Positions 1 through 8,962 of a DNA stretch of 64,000 nt are shown in pieces; position 1 is the stretch's first letter, and every line of letters starts with the position of its first letter. The notes below the pieces were generated by a model. That model was not told the DNA's origin. It worked only from the letters and a program-made list of their open reading frames with translations, and searched no databases. A program made the position numbers and the translations under genes. The stretch is from CAWJMF01 sp963843945 (GTDB taxonomy: Bacteria; Vulcanimicrobiota; Vulcanimicrobiia; Vulcanimicrobiales; Vulcanimicrobiaceae): contig CAWJMF010000006.1 of NCBI GenBank assembly GCA_963843945.1, positions 310,001 to 374,000 on the forward strand. Reading direction: 5' to 3'.

Positions 1-2
1 CC

Positions 3-1399
3 TACGGCGAGCTCGAAGAGCTCAACCTGAAGGCCAAAAAGCAGCGCCAAGATCGCGTGCCGATGGACAAGCTGCAGGAAGAGCGTCTCAAGTACCTCGC
101 GGACGAAAAGAAGATCAAAGCCGTGACGCTCATGTTCAGCGACCTCGAGGGCCGGCTGCACATGCTCGACTACGACAAGAAGTTCTTGTTGAAGTCGTAC
201 GACAACCTGACGTTCGACGGCTCGTCGATTCGCGGTTTCACGGCGCAACGCGAAAGCGACTTGCGACTCGCCGTCGACTGGAGCGCTTTCTTCTACGCGC
301 CCGGCGACATCTTCGGATCGGGAAAAGTCCTCGTCTTCGGAGACGTCTTGAGCCGCGACGGAAGCCCGTACCCGGCCGACATCCGCGGGAATCTTAAGAA
401 GCTCTCGGACGACGCCTTCAAAAAAGACGGCTACACCCTCAACGCCGCAAACGAGATCGAGGGCTTCGTCTTCGCGGGCATCGACGCCGAACGCCGCTAC
501 CCCGAGACCGGCAAGTTCGAATACGTCAACACCGGCGGCTACTACTACTCGCTGCCCGGCGATCCGCTGCGCCTCTTCATCGACTCGGTCGCCGAGGTGC
601 AGCGCGCCATGGGCTTCCAAAACGAGAAGGACCACCCCGAAGTCGCTCCCTCGCAGTTCGAAATCAACTACAGCTACGGCGAGGTCGTGGCGGCAGCCGA
701 CCAAATCCAGCTCTACAAGCTGATTTGCCGGCAAGTCGCGACGAAGCTCGGGATGACGGCAAGCTTCCTTCCCAAACCCGTCGTCGGCGTCAACGGCAAC
801 GGCATGCACACCAACGTCTCGGTCAGCAAGGACGGCAAGAATCTCTTCTGGGACGCGAACGGCGAAGAGCATCTCAGCACCTTCGGCTGGCAGTTCATCG
901 ACCGGATCCTGACTCGCGGCCAACGACACGTGCTTGCTGCTGAACTCGAGCGTCAACGCCTACCGCCGTCTCGATCCGCACTTCGAAGCGCCCAATCAGA
1001 TCAAGGCGTCGGCGATCGATCGCGGCTCCATGATCCGCGTGCCGTTCGGCAACGAGCGCAGCGCGCGCGTCGAGGTGCGCTCGGTCGCGCCCGGACGCGA
1101 ATCCGTACATGGTCATGCAGTCGGTCTTCCAAACCGGGCTCTACGGGTCGATCAGCGACGAGAAGAACCTGCGTCAGGCGGAGCACTACCTCCCCGACAA
1201 CATCTACGATGCGCTGACCAACTTCCGCGCCTCAAGCTGGATCACGCACCTGCTAGGCGACGACGTCAAGGGCCGCTACGCCGATCTCAAGCAGGCCAGC
1301 GCGGACCGCTGTCCGCGCCTGCTCGGCACGATCGTCAAGTCGCAAGAAGTCCAGTATCACCACGAAGTCTACAACCAGTATCTCTGGAACATTTTCTAA
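3..1399 (+). CDS. glnA: Glutamine synthetase, type I family; 5' end outside window, two frame breaks
   Basis: Makes glutamine from glutamate, ammonia and ATP in the cytosol. The frame is open from base 3 with no stop, so the true start probably lies left of the window; GTG 57 and ATG 63 are in frame. Family signatures run in order: the beta-grasp segment with FDGSSIRGF, the acidic metal site NEIEGF, ADQIQLYK, and GVNGNGMHTNVS. The frame then breaks twice. An extra G near 919 and another near 1088 must be removed to read through NAYRRLDPHFEAPNQ, RVPFGNERSARVEVRS and NPYMVMQSVFQTGLYG to the TAA at 1397-1399. With both removed the length is a multiple of three (465 codons) and the C-terminal half is normal. 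The breaks could be sequencing errors or real inactivation; the clean flanking code favours error. Identity is very sure, integrity is not. Confidence 0.9.
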
Positions 1400-1423
1400 G
1401 CGGACGGACCGGCTCGCACTCCC

Positions 1424-1447
1424 GAGGACGGCCCGTCGGCCGTCCTC
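1424..1447. terminator. Perfect 10-bp hairpin between convergent genes
   Basis: GAGGACGGCC, a CGTC loop, then GGCCGTCCTC form a perfect 10-bp stem 24 bases after the glutamine synthetase stop and 23 bases before the stop of the convergent GIN-domain gene. It is placed to end transcription from both sides. Neither side has a run of T, so classical intrinsic termination is not certain. Confidence 0.6.
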
Positions 1448-1470
1448 TCGGTGCCGTAACCCTCCCTGAG

Positions 1471-2145
1471 CTACGGCGCGGCTTTGATCGAGCCGACGCC
1501 CGCGATCGACTGCGCGACGTGGGCCGGCTTCCCGTAGTAGGTGACCGAGCCGACGCCGCTGACGTCGGCCGCAATCGAATCGCTCGCCCAGACTTTCGCG
1601 CTACCCGTTCCCGCAATCGAGATCTTCACGCGCCGCGCTTTGAGGGCGATCGCGTCGAGATTCGCAGCGCCGGCGAGATCGGCCGAGAGAGCGTCGACCG
1701 TACCGGCGACTTTCGCTTTGCCCGCGCCGGAGATCGTCAGGCTGAAGGCCGGCCCGTGAAGGTTCTTCACGCCGGCGGTTATCGCGCCGCCGACCTCGAG
1801 CGCGGCGAGGGACGCAACGTCGACCGTGACGAGCGTTCGACTCGAGCTCCAATTGAACGTGGCTTGCTGCTCTTCGATGTGCAGCGTACGCCCGCGCACT
1901 TCGGTCGTGATCTTTCCAACCAGGTCGGGCGGACCTTCGACGACGACGCTGGTCGCCGGGGCACCGGCGTCGATCGCCAGCTCGTACGCACCCCCGGCGT
2001 CGATGGCGTCGAAACTTCCGACCTTTCGCGTCTCGCGCTGCGTCGCCGAATCCGCGATCGCGGCGGGAAGAGCGAGGCCGCCGGGCGCGCCGGGCGCGCT
2101 CGCGCCGAACAAGAGACTCGCGAGGAAAGCCAACAACATCCGCAT
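1471..2145 (-). CDS. Secreted head-GIN-domain (DUF2807) protein
   Basis: 224 residues starting MRMLLAFLASLLFG, a signal peptide. The rest is a repetitive beta-rich domain with recurring units such as ISGAGKAKVAGTV, DLAGAANLDAIAL, IAGTGSAKVWAS and VSGVGSVTYYG. This small-residue pattern is typical of the putative auto-transporter adhesin head GIN domain (DUF2807). Such proteins are predicted to be exported and surface associated; no enzymatic role is established. It stands alone, convergent with glutamine synthetase and divergent from the large regulator that begins at 2273. The ATG at 2145 begins the signal peptide directly, and AGGAAAGATGCGG lies across the start. Confidence 0.8.
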   Translation of the reverse strand: MRMLLAFLASLLFGASAPGAPGGLALPAAIADSATQRETRKVGSFDAIDAGGAYELAIDAGAPATSVVVEGPPDLVGKITTEVRGRTLHIEEQQATFNWSSSRTLVTVDVASLAALEVGGAITAGVKNLHGPAFSLTISGAGKAKVAGTVDALSADLAGAANLDAIALKARRVKISIAGTGSAKVWASDSIAADVSGVGSVTYYGKPAHVAQSIAGVGSIKAAP

Positions 2146-2272
2146 CTTCCTTTCCGGTCAAGCGTTGGTTTTACGTCGGGGACGCGAATCCCAGCGGACG
2201 GCTTGCCGTGCTTGGAAACGGAGCGCGATAGCGACTCACCGAACTCTCGACTTAGCCAAAGGCGGGTCAGCG

Positions 2273-5128
2273 ATGCAGCCTGCTCGGGACCTCGTTGAGA
2301 TTCGACGCGAAGAGCTTCTCACGCGCCTCGACGTCGCTCGGCCGAAAGTCGCAAAATTCATCGCGCCGGCGGGGTTCGGCAAGTCGACCCTCGCGCGCCA
2401 GTGGGCCGAGAATCGCCGGGTGGCGCTTTGCGACGCCGCAGACGTCGCGGGACTGGCCGAATTCGCGCGAGCGGTCGTTCTGGCGCTCGCCGACGAAGCG
2501 CCCGACCGGATCGCTTTTCTGGCCCAATGCGAGATGGTCGCGTCGTTTGGCGCCAGCCTTCACGACGACGGATTACCGCTAGCGATACAGGCTTGGCGTC
2601 AGGAAGGTCCGGAAACGATCTTCATCTTCGAAAACGCGGAGAGGCTCTTGCGCGTCGAGGGCTGCGTGCGCTTTCTCTCAAAGCTGCTCGCCGCGCTGCC
2701 CGCTTCGCGCCGGGTCATCGTCTGCAGCCGCGAGGCCCTGCCGCTCGATGCGGGTCGCTACGTCGGCCCCGAACGCTCGCTGACGCTTCGCGCCGACGAT
2801 CTCCGTTTCACGGCGGCTGAGTTCCGGCGGGTACTCGCGTCTCCCGAGATCGACGACGAGACGATCGCGCAGGCGCTCAAAGTTAGCTGCGGCTGGCCGA
2901 TCGTGACCGCGCTGTTCGCCCGCTTTTTGAATGCGGGGCGCTTGCGCGAGTTGCTCCCGCGCCTCGACGCCGTCGCCTTCGAAGAGCTCTACGAATATGT
3001 CGTCGGGGAGGCACTGGCCTCACTCGACCCGTTCGTCGCCTCAGCCCTCGAAGTCGCAGCGTTCGTACCGAACCCCGCACCCGACGACGTCGCGCACGCC
3101 TTGGGAGCGGAGTTCGTCGACCCGCTGAACGACTTTGCGGCGAACTCGCCGTTCGTTAAGCTGCGCGAGGGCCGGTACGAACTGCATCCGCTCGTTGCAA
3201 CGGCGCTTCGCCGCAAGAACGAAGCGCGGGGTATCGCGCTCTTGCAACGCGCGGCGGCGGCCACCTTCGACGACGGCAACGCGCAGCGCGCCGCCGAACT
3301 GTATCTCGCGGCGGGCGATCGGCTTTCCGCGGCTCGCAGTCTCGACTCACTCACGATGCTCGAAATGCAGGCGTCGGTCGAGCTAGCCCACCTGATCGCG
3401 GGGCTCGATCGCGAGACGATCATGCAGTTTCCGCAGCTGTGGGGCTTCCGCATCGGCCTGAGCCGCTTCGCCGTCGACCCCGTGGCGGCTGTCGGCGAAG
3501 CGAAGACGATCCTTGCCCGCTTGAGCGGTGTCGAGTCACTCGCCAAGCGCGGGGGCGTCATCCGGCCGCTGGCCAGTTACCTCAGCCGCCTCGGAATGCA
3601 CGACGAAGGCTACCGTCTCATCCGCGATCTCGAACGCGAGTCCGCAATTCCGACCGCCCCACGAACCATGGATGAGGCGGCGGTGCTGTACATCCGGATG
3701 ATGATCGAAGGGCGCCTCGGTCTTTTGCGAGCGTCCGAGGAAACCGGCGCGCGAGCGTGGCCGATCGCGGGCCAAGTCGTCGTCACGGCGACGCTCTGGC
3801 TGATCGAACAGGCCGCCGAAGTGTACCGCGCGAGCGGACGGCGCGGCGACGAACGTCGCGCGCTCGACGAGGCGATCGAACGCGCGCACGGCACGACCTA
3901 CACCACGAACGAGGGTCTGGCCCTCGCCGAGGCGTCCTTCGGCGCCTGGCTCGCCGGCGAAGACGCGCTGCACCAACGCTACCTCACCGCGCTCGAACGC
4001 TGCATCGAGGAACACGGCGTTCGCGGTTTGTCGTATTTCGCCGCAGCAGCTCGCGGCTACGCCGCACTCAACCCGCAGGGGATCGAGCTTCCCAAGTGGA
4101 TCGCCTGCGCCCATCTCATGCTGGCGGCCGGCTGCGGCGACGTCTCCGAGGCGATCAGACATGCGACGGCCGCCCACGAGGCCGCGGTGAAATTCGCCGC
4201 GCCGTTCACGCTGACGCTCGCGTCGATCGCGCTTGCCGAGCTCGTGCCGAACCTGCGCTCCGAACGGTTGGCCAAAGCAGCCGAGAGCGCCGCGCGAGTC
4301 GAGTCGCCGCGGCTGCACGCCGCCGTCGATGCGCTCGTCGCCGGAGAACGTGACTGCGGCATGCTCCAACCGTTCGTCGAACGCTTTCGAGCCGGCCGCG
4401 GGCAAGTGCCTAGCTCGTGCACCGTCAGCGTGCTGGCGGGAAGCGTCCTCACTCCGGCCGGCGACCGGAACGTTTCCGAGCGCAGACTCGAGCTTTTGTT
4501 GGCGCTTGCGCGCTCGCGCCGCCCGGTGCCGCGCGGCGAGCTCGTCGAACTGCTTTGGCCCGAAGCGAGCGAGGCTGCCGCGGTCAACGCCTTCAACCTC
4601 TGCGTCCATCAATTGCGTAAGGCGCTGGGCGAACGTACGATCCTGCACGGCGCAGACGGTTATCGCCTGGGCGATCACGTGCGGGTCGATCTCTGGGAAA
4701 TGGAAGACTACGTCGGGACCCTCGGGTTGCGCCGCCAATTGAGCGCGAGCCAGCGCGCGATCCTCACGCATTTTTTCGACCGGCTCTCGGCGCCGTTGCC
4801 CTCACGCTACTCCGAGTGGTCCTGGTTCGATCGCACCGAGCGCCGGATCGGCGAACTTCGCTGCTCGATCGCACAGCGACTCGCCGAAGAGGCGCTCGAC
4901 GGCGGAGATCCCGAAACGGCTTTGCGCCTCGCGCGTAAGATTCTGGCCTACGACCCTTGTGACGAACCGGCTCGCGAGATTGCGGTACGCGCCTACCTCG
5001 CGGCCGGCCGCGAAGCGGAAGCCTTTCGCGAATACCGGCAGTATCGCGACTTGCTCAAGGCGGAGCTCGACGCGGCTCCCTCCATCTCGCTGAGCGAGCT
5101 GCTCGATGCGTCGCGCGTCCCGGCCTAA
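2273..5128 (+). CDS. Large MalT/SARP-like transcriptional regulator (P-loop ATPase, helical repeats, BTAD)
   Basis: 951 residues from ATG 2273; the open frame extends further upstream but reads as non-coding there. Residues about 25-40 hold a P-loop, APAGFGKSTLARQW, and a Walker B-like IFIFENAERL follows, as in MalT/STAND regulators. The middle (about 300-680) is alpha-helical and TPR-like. The C-terminal third has an OmpR-like winged helix (SERRLELLLALARS, ELLWPEASEAAAVNAFN, LRKALG) followed by a bacterial transcriptional activation domain ending near AYLAAGREAEAFREYRQYRD. This DNA-binding-plus-BTAD order is that of SARP-type activators, here with the STAND module placed before it. Probably a signal-responsive cytoplasmic activator. 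The target is unknown; the oxidoreductase just downstream on the same strand is a candidate. Confidence 0.85.
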   Translation: MQPARDLVEIRREELLTRLDVARPKVAKFIAPAGFGKSTLARQWAENRRVALCDAADVAGLAEFARAVVLALADEAPDRIAFLAQCEMVASFGASLHDDGLPLAIQAWRQEGPETIFIFENAERLLRVEGCVRFLSKLLAALPASRRVIVCSREALPLDAGRYVGPERSLTLRADDLRFTAAEFRRVLASPEIDDETIAQALKVSCGWPIVTALFARFLNAGRLRELLPRLDAVAFEELYEYVVGEALASLDPFVASALEVAAFVPNPAPDDVAHALGAEFVDPLNDFAANSPFVKLREGRYELHPLVATALRRKNEARGIALLQRAAAATFDDGNAQRAAELYLAAGDRLSAARSLDSLTMLEMQASVELAHLIAGLDRETIMQFPQLWGFRIGLSRFAVDPVAAVGEAKTILARLSGVESLAKRGGVIRPLASYLSRLGMHDEGYRLIRDLERESAIPTAPRTMDEAAVLYIRMMIEGRLGLLRASEETGARAWPIAGQVVVTATLWLIEQAAEVYRASGRRGDERRALDEAIERAHGTTYTTNEGLALAEASFGAWLAGEDALHQRYLTALERCIEEHGVRGLSYFAAAARGYAALNPQGIELPKWIACAHLMLAAGCGDVSEAIRHATAAHEAAVKFAAPFTLTLASIALAELVPNLRSERLAKAAESAARVESPRLHAAVDALVAGERDCGMLQPFVERFRAGRGQVPSSCTVSVLAGSVLTPAGDRNVSERRLELLLALARSRRPVPRGELVELLWPEASEAAAVNAFNLCVHQLRKALGERTILHGADGYRLGDHVRVDLWEMEDYVGTLGLRRQLSASQRAILTHFFDRLSAPLPSRYSEWSWFDRTERRIGELRCSIAQRLAEEALDGGDPETALRLARKILAYDPCDEPAREIAVRAYLAAGREAEAFREYRQYRDLLKAELDAAPSISLSELLDASRVPA

Positions 5129-5194
5129 GCGCGGCCGGAAAGCGGACGGAAAGCAGCTTCTCATAGGCTTGCGACAGCAGGCAGGAGGGGCTCG

Positions 5195-6040
5195 ATGATT
5201 CTCGTGATGGGGGCGACCGGTCGGCTCGGCGGAGCCGTGACGGACGCCTTGCTGGCGCAGGGCCGCGCGGTCCGTGCCGGCTGCCGCACCAGCGCGCAGT
5301 GCGAAGCGCTCCGGGCGCGCGGCGCGGAGCCGGTGCTCGCCGACCTCAAGGACCGCGCCGCGCTAGAGCGCGCCTGCGACGGCGCCTCGGCCGTCCTGAC
5401 GACGGCGAATGCGCTTGGGCGCGAGCTTCCGGACAGTCTCGAAAGCGTCGACCGGCTCGGGACGCAAGCGCTGATCGACGCGGCCCACAGCGGTGGAGCG
5501 CGTCACTTCGTGTACGTTTCGGCGCTCGGCGCCGACCGGAATAGCGCCGTTCCGCTGCTCGCTGCAAAAGGCGCAACGGAGGACTATCTGCGTGCCTCGG
5601 GCGTTACCTTCACGATCCTGCGTCCCAATGCGTTCATGGATACCTGGGTCGACCGGGTCGTAGGCGAGCCGGTCGCGAGCGGACGAGCCGTCGTTCTCGC
5701 CGGCGAGGGATTGCGCAAGCACTCCTTCGTCTGCGCGAAAGACGTCGCGGCCTTCGCCTGTGCCGCGCTTGAGAATCCGCGCGCGTGCGGCAGAACCATA
5801 CCCGTCGGCGGCCCCGAGGCGATTTGCTGGCGCGACGTCGTCGCCGCTTACGAGCGCTACTTAGGTAACCCGATCGAGGTGCGAACGGCATCCGATGGTG
5901 CCCTGCCGGACGGTCTGCCCGCACCCGTGCAGGCGCTGCTACGAAACCTGGAACGCTTCGATTCGCCGATCGACATGCGCGAGGTAGCGGACGAGTTCGG
6001 TATCCGGCTGCATTCGCTGGAAGACTACATCAAGAGCTAG
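5195..6040 (+). CDS. NmrA-like NAD(P)-binding atypical short-chain dehydrogenase
   Basis: 281 residues. The N-terminus MILVMGATGRLGGAV carries the GxxGxxG-type Rossmann dinucleotide motif of the NmrA/TMR family, and HFVYVSALGAD and LRPNAFMDTW are typical of NAD(P)H-binding NmrA proteins such as quinone oxidoreductases or NADPH sensors. The usual SDR YxxxK catalytic pair is not evident, as expected for NmrA-type members. The substrate cannot be told from sequence. The start is supported by GCAGGAGGGGCTCG immediately before ATG 5195. It follows the large regulator on the same strand after a 66-base gap, and its last 11 bases overlap the convergent lipoprotein-like gene. Confidence 0.85.
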   Translation: MILVMGATGRLGGAVTDALLAQGRAVRAGCRTSAQCEALRARGAEPVLADLKDRAALERACDGASAVLTTANALGRELPDSLESVDRLGTQALIDAAHSGGARHFVYVSALGADRNSAVPLLAAKGATEDYLRASGVTFTILRPNAFMDTWVDRVVGEPVASGRAVVLAGEGLRKHSFVCAKDVAAFACAALENPRACGRTIPVGGPEAICWRDVVAAYERYLGNPIEVRTASDGALPDGLPAPVQALLRNLERFDSPIDMREVADEFGIRLHSLEDYIKS

Positions 6041-6602
6041 CGTTCTTGTACGTGTCGGTCGAGGTCGGAACGAGCAAAGCGTGACCGTTCTTGGTTTCGA
6101 TTTTGTAGACCACGGTCGTCGTCGCGTGCGGGCAGCACAGCGCATCTTTTTCGTCGTAGCGCTCGAATTGCGCCGTCACGTCGGTCGCACTGAAAAGGTT
6201 CAAGCTTCCCGAAAGCGAGCCGTCGGTGCGCGAGTCCATCGGGTGCGGCGACACCGTCCCGGCGAACGCGCCGTTGACGAAGACGAACGCTTGATACGCT
6301 TCGGGGCGGCACATCCCGTCGGCATTCGCCGTGCCCATCACCGACGAGATCGCACCGAAACGAGCGTACGGGCCGATCAAGTACCAGCCCTTTGCGTTGA
6401 CTTCGCGGTCCTCGGGGGTCGACGACGGCCGGACGGTCGAGGCGCAGCGTCCGCCGTGGGCGAGCTCCGCATCGCGCGGCCCAGGCGCAGCCGGGACGGA
6501 AGCCCCCGCGACGTTCCAGCCGGCCGGAACCGGCGCGTCGAGCCAGAGCGGCGAACTCGCCGCGAGCAGCACGGCGGCAGCGGGCAGGGCGAAGATCTTC
6601 AT
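6030..6602 (-). CDS. Secreted protein, possibly LppP/LprE-like
   Basis: 190 residues, beginning MKIFALPAAAVLLAASSPLW, an export signal without an obvious lipobox. The mature part contains GWYLIGPYARFGAISSVMG, FVFVNGAFAGTVSPHPMDSR and a CC pair near residue 160. The segment 'FVFVNGxFxGTxSPxPMxSRxDG' recalls the LppP/LprE secreted family of actinobacteria, but this is only a resemblance by eye. The start at 6602 has a good ribosome site, TAGGAGGCCGG. Its start is 8 bases from the stop of the upstream AraC-type regulator, so the two are probably co-transcribed. Function unknown. Confidence 0.6.
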   Translation of the reverse strand: MKIFALPAAAVLLAASSPLWLDAPVPAGWNVAGASVPAAPGPRDAELAHGGRCASTVRPSSTPEDREVNAKGWYLIGPYARFGAISSVMGTANADGMCRPEAYQAFVFVNGAFAGTVSPHPMDSRTDGSLSGSLNLFSATDVTAQFERYDEKDALCCPHATTTVVYKIETKNGHALLVPTSTDTYKNASS

Positions 6603-6610
6603 CCGGCCTC

Positions 6611-7480
6611 CTACGTCGGAGCGCCGGTACCACCTGCGCTGCGTCGCCGCGTCTGCGACGGTGTTTCGCCGAAGAAGAGCTTGTAGCCGGTTCCAAAGTG
6701 ACCGAGGTGCCAGAAGCCGTACTCCGCCGCGATATCGATAATGGCTGCCGTCCGGCCCGGATCGCACAGCCACTTGCGAACGGCGTTAAGACGCAGAATC
6801 TTGAAGTGGGAAAGCGGTCCCAAACCGTACGAGCTCGTGAAGGCGTAGTGCACGCTGCGCGGACTGCGCGCGGTGAGTTTGCTGATCGCTTTGAGCGAGA
6901 GCAGCGCATCGACGTTCTGCCACATCAGCTCCTCGACGCGGCGCGCAAACCGATAGCGCGCCGACCCGCCGCTCTGGGACGGTTTGGCCCAATGCAGCCC
7001 GCGATGCGCACTCGCCATGGCCCTCCGGGCCGGATCGCCGTCGTCCGGTAGCGATCCGAACGGGCCGTTCGGCTCCGGAAAGCTCAGTGCGTCCGCCGCC
7101 GAATCGGGCGTCGCGCGCTGCGGAAGCGCGAGCGCAGCCGGCTCGGTTTCGAGCCAAGCAATCGTGCACGGCGCTTGCGTGCAGATGTCGATCGCGCCGC
7201 GCACGAACGCCACGGCCTCGTTCGTTCGCCACGGCGTTCCCTGCCGGAACACCGGCGCTCGCCGTTCCACGATACTTCCAATGACGACGCGCCCGGCGGG
7301 TACGACCGAGCGAAGCTCGACACCTTGAGCAAACCGCTGCACGTGCAGAATCGCACCGTTGCTTTCGAAACGGTCCAAACGCGGAGCGATCGTACCGGGC
7401 GTCAATTGAAAAATCTCGAGGTTCTTTTCGAACGTGCCGGCATCGCACGGGGCCGGCAGCGACTCGCAGAGCAACTCCAT
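6611..7480 (-). CDS. AraC-family transcriptional regulator
   Basis: 289 residues. The last 100 or so contain the two helix-turn-helix motifs of AraC/XylS proteins: LLSLKAISKLTARSPRSVHYAF and IIDIAAEYGFWHLGHFGTGYKLFFGETPSQTRR. The second matches the conserved 'xxAxxxGFxxxxxFxxxFkxxxGxtPsxyR' signature. The N-terminal 180 residues are an AraC-type sensing region with no motif I can name. It begins with ATG 7480 and lies head to head with the MmyB-like regulator at 7572, so the 91-base spacer should hold both promoters. It probably controls the downstream secreted-protein gene 6030-6602 and itself; that is inferred from adjacency. Confidence 0.9.
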   Translation of the reverse strand: MELLCESLPAPCDAGTFEKNLEIFQLTPGTIAPRLDRFESNGAILHVQRFAQGVELRSVVPAGRVVIGSIVERRAPVFRQGTPWRTNEAVAFVRGAIDICTQAPCTIAWLETEPAALALPQRATPDSAADALSFPEPNGPFGSLPDDGDPARRAMASAHRGLHWAKPSQSGGSARYRFARRVEELMWQNVDALLSLKAISKLTARSPRSVHYAFTSSYGLGPLSHFKILRLNAVRKWLCDPGRTAAIIDIAAEYGFWHLGHFGTGYKLFFGETPSQTRRRSAGGTGAPT

Positions 7481-7486
7481 TTGCCT

Positions 7487-7515
7487 AATTTAGTCGAGGC
7501 GCCGAGCCGTAACAA
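7487..7515 (-). promoter_or_regulatory. Sigma70-like promoter for the AraC regulator, possibly leaderless
   Basis: On the minus strand TTGTTA (7515-7510) and TAAATT (7492-7487) are separated by 17 bases. Only six bases separate the -10 box from ATG 7480, so the transcript would start at or next to the start codon, and no Shine-Dalgarno sequence is present. The divergent gene has TAGAAC six bases before its ATG at 7572. Confidence 0.5.
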
Positions 7516-7571
7516 TCGCCCGTTTGTTGGCGACCCCGCGAATAGGGATTGCCTTAGCATAGAACAAACAG

Positions 7572-8534
7572 ATGACGGATAAACTCGAGGAGTCCGCTCA
7601 TTCCGGAATCGCTGGTCACGTCATGAAATCCGGCAGCGCGCTCGGCTCGGGGCCCGCCGGCAGCGCCGCGTCCGGCCTGAAGCGCAAAGAGCTGGCAAAC
7701 TTCTTACGCGCTCGACGCGAAGCCATCGCGCCCGAAGATGTCGGCCTCCCGCGTCTACGCCGGCGTCGAACCCCCGGCTTGCGCCGCGAAGAAGTCGCCT
7801 TCATGGCCGGCATCGGCGCGGCATGGTACGCCCGTTTGGAGATGGGTCACGACATCACGCCGTCGGGCGAGACGCTGCTCGCCATCGCGACGTCGCTCAA
7901 ACTCAACGCGATCGAAACGGAGTACGTCTTCGAGCTCGCGGGACTCGGGATACCGCAGTTTCACGAGTCGCACGACGCGACGGTGCCCGAGCCATTGGAA
8001 CAGCTCATCCCCAAGATCGACAACGTCGGCGCCGTTCTGTTCGATCGATATTTGACGGCACTGCGCTGGAACGCGATCGCCGCCGCGCTCTTCGGGCTGA
8101 CGAGCGGATCGGCCCCGGCCGAGCGCAACATCATCGCGCGTCTGCTGAACGACCCAAGGATCGGCGCGACTTTCGGCGCCGACCTCGAGCGGCTCGCGGC
8201 TGGAAGCGTCGCCATGTTCCGGCGCGCATATCTCGCCGCGGAGCCGACGCCGTACGCCAAAAGTTTGTACGAACTCATCGTCGCGCATCCACAGCTCGCG
8301 AGAATGTGGGAGGAGCAAGCGGTCGCGGACGACGTTTTCGAAGGCAGCTCGGGTCCCTTCGAGCGCCATCATCCGGTTGCCGGCACCTTTTCCATTTTCA
8401 CCTCGAACCTGATCGTCTCGCGCCGGCAGGGAACCGTGTTGCGGATCATCGCTCCCGCCGATCCGGCCTCGGCCGCACAATTCGCCGTCCTGGCGAAGCA
8501 AGGCTCGCCCTCCGCCTCCAACGGTTTGCTCTAA
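7572..8534 (+). CDS. XRE-family regulator with MmyB-like ligand-binding domain
   Basis: 320 residues. After a variable leader, residues about 35-110 form the helix-turn-helix of MmyB-like regulators: ELANFLRARREAIAPEDVGLP, RRRRTPGLRREEVAFMAGIGAAWYARLE. The 'RRTPGLRREEVA' block is a hallmark of the family. The C-terminal half (about 140-300) matches the MmyB PAS-like domain, with RYLTALRWNAIAAALFG, RAYLAAEPTPYAKSLYELI and a late HHPVAGTFSI segment. Such proteins usually regulate adjacent oxidoreductase or stress genes in response to a small hydrophobic ligand. Start uncertain: ATG 7572 and the internal ATG 7623 both lack a ribosome site. Divergent from the AraC gene. Confidence 0.85.
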   Translation: MTDKLEESAHSGIAGHVMKSGSALGSGPAGSAASGLKRKELANFLRARREAIAPEDVGLPRLRRRRTPGLRREEVAFMAGIGAAWYARLEMGHDITPSGETLLAIATSLKLNAIETEYVFELAGLGIPQFHESHDATVPEPLEQLIPKIDNVGAVLFDRYLTALRWNAIAAALFGLTSGSAPAERNIIARLLNDPRIGATFGADLERLAAGSVAMFRRAYLAAEPTPYAKSLYELIVAHPQLARMWEEQAVADDVFEGSSGPFERHHPVAGTFSIFTSNLIVSRRQGTVLRIIAPADPASAAQFAVLAKQGSPSASNGLL

Positions 8535-8577
8535 CGGGATAACGCCGGGCCCCGGAAACGCGATATTCTATGCCGAT

Positions 8578-8904
8578 ATGCGCAGTGCAACGGGCACCTA
8601 TGCCCTCGATCCGGCGGTCGCCGGATTCTTTCGCGCGCAAAATTTGCGTCTGATCCATCGCGGCGAACGAGCGATCGGGAAGCTCGGCCGCGAGTGCGCG
8701 TTACGCGGCTCCTTCGACGGTCACGTTCTGCACGCGTTTTGGCGCGAGCCCGAGCGCTCGGGATGGATCGTCCTGCACTTCGACACCGCGTTCGCGTCGT
8801 TCGAGGGAACCTACGGCGACGGCAACGGCCCCGATTCCTCAGCGCCGATCGGCGCTTGTTCCGGCCGGCTGCGCAGGGCGTCGAAGGCGTCGAACCTAGG
8901 CTAA
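8578..8904 (+). CDS. Small hypothetical protein
   Basis: 108 residues from ATG 8578. I recognise no domain. The sequence is evenly charged with FRAQNLRLIHRGERAIGKLG, a tryptophan- and histidine-containing middle (HAFWREPERSGWIVLHFDTAFASFEGTYG) and a short polar tail. The middle could be a small antiparallel beta-sheet, and there is no signal peptide or membrane helix. It lies 43 bases after the MmyB-like regulator and 58 bases before the Asp-box protein, all on one strand, so it may be a regulated target. Codon use looks like real coding sequence. Confidence 0.55.
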   Translation: MRSATGTYALDPAVAGFFRAQNLRLIHRGERAIGKLGRECALRGSFDGHVLHAFWREPERSGWIVLHFDTAFASFEGTYGDGNGPDSSAPIGACSGRLRRASKASNLG

Positions 8905-8962
8905 GCGCTCCCGAACGCGAAGCCGATGCCTTTCGCACCTCGACGAGCGAAAGGAGCACGGT

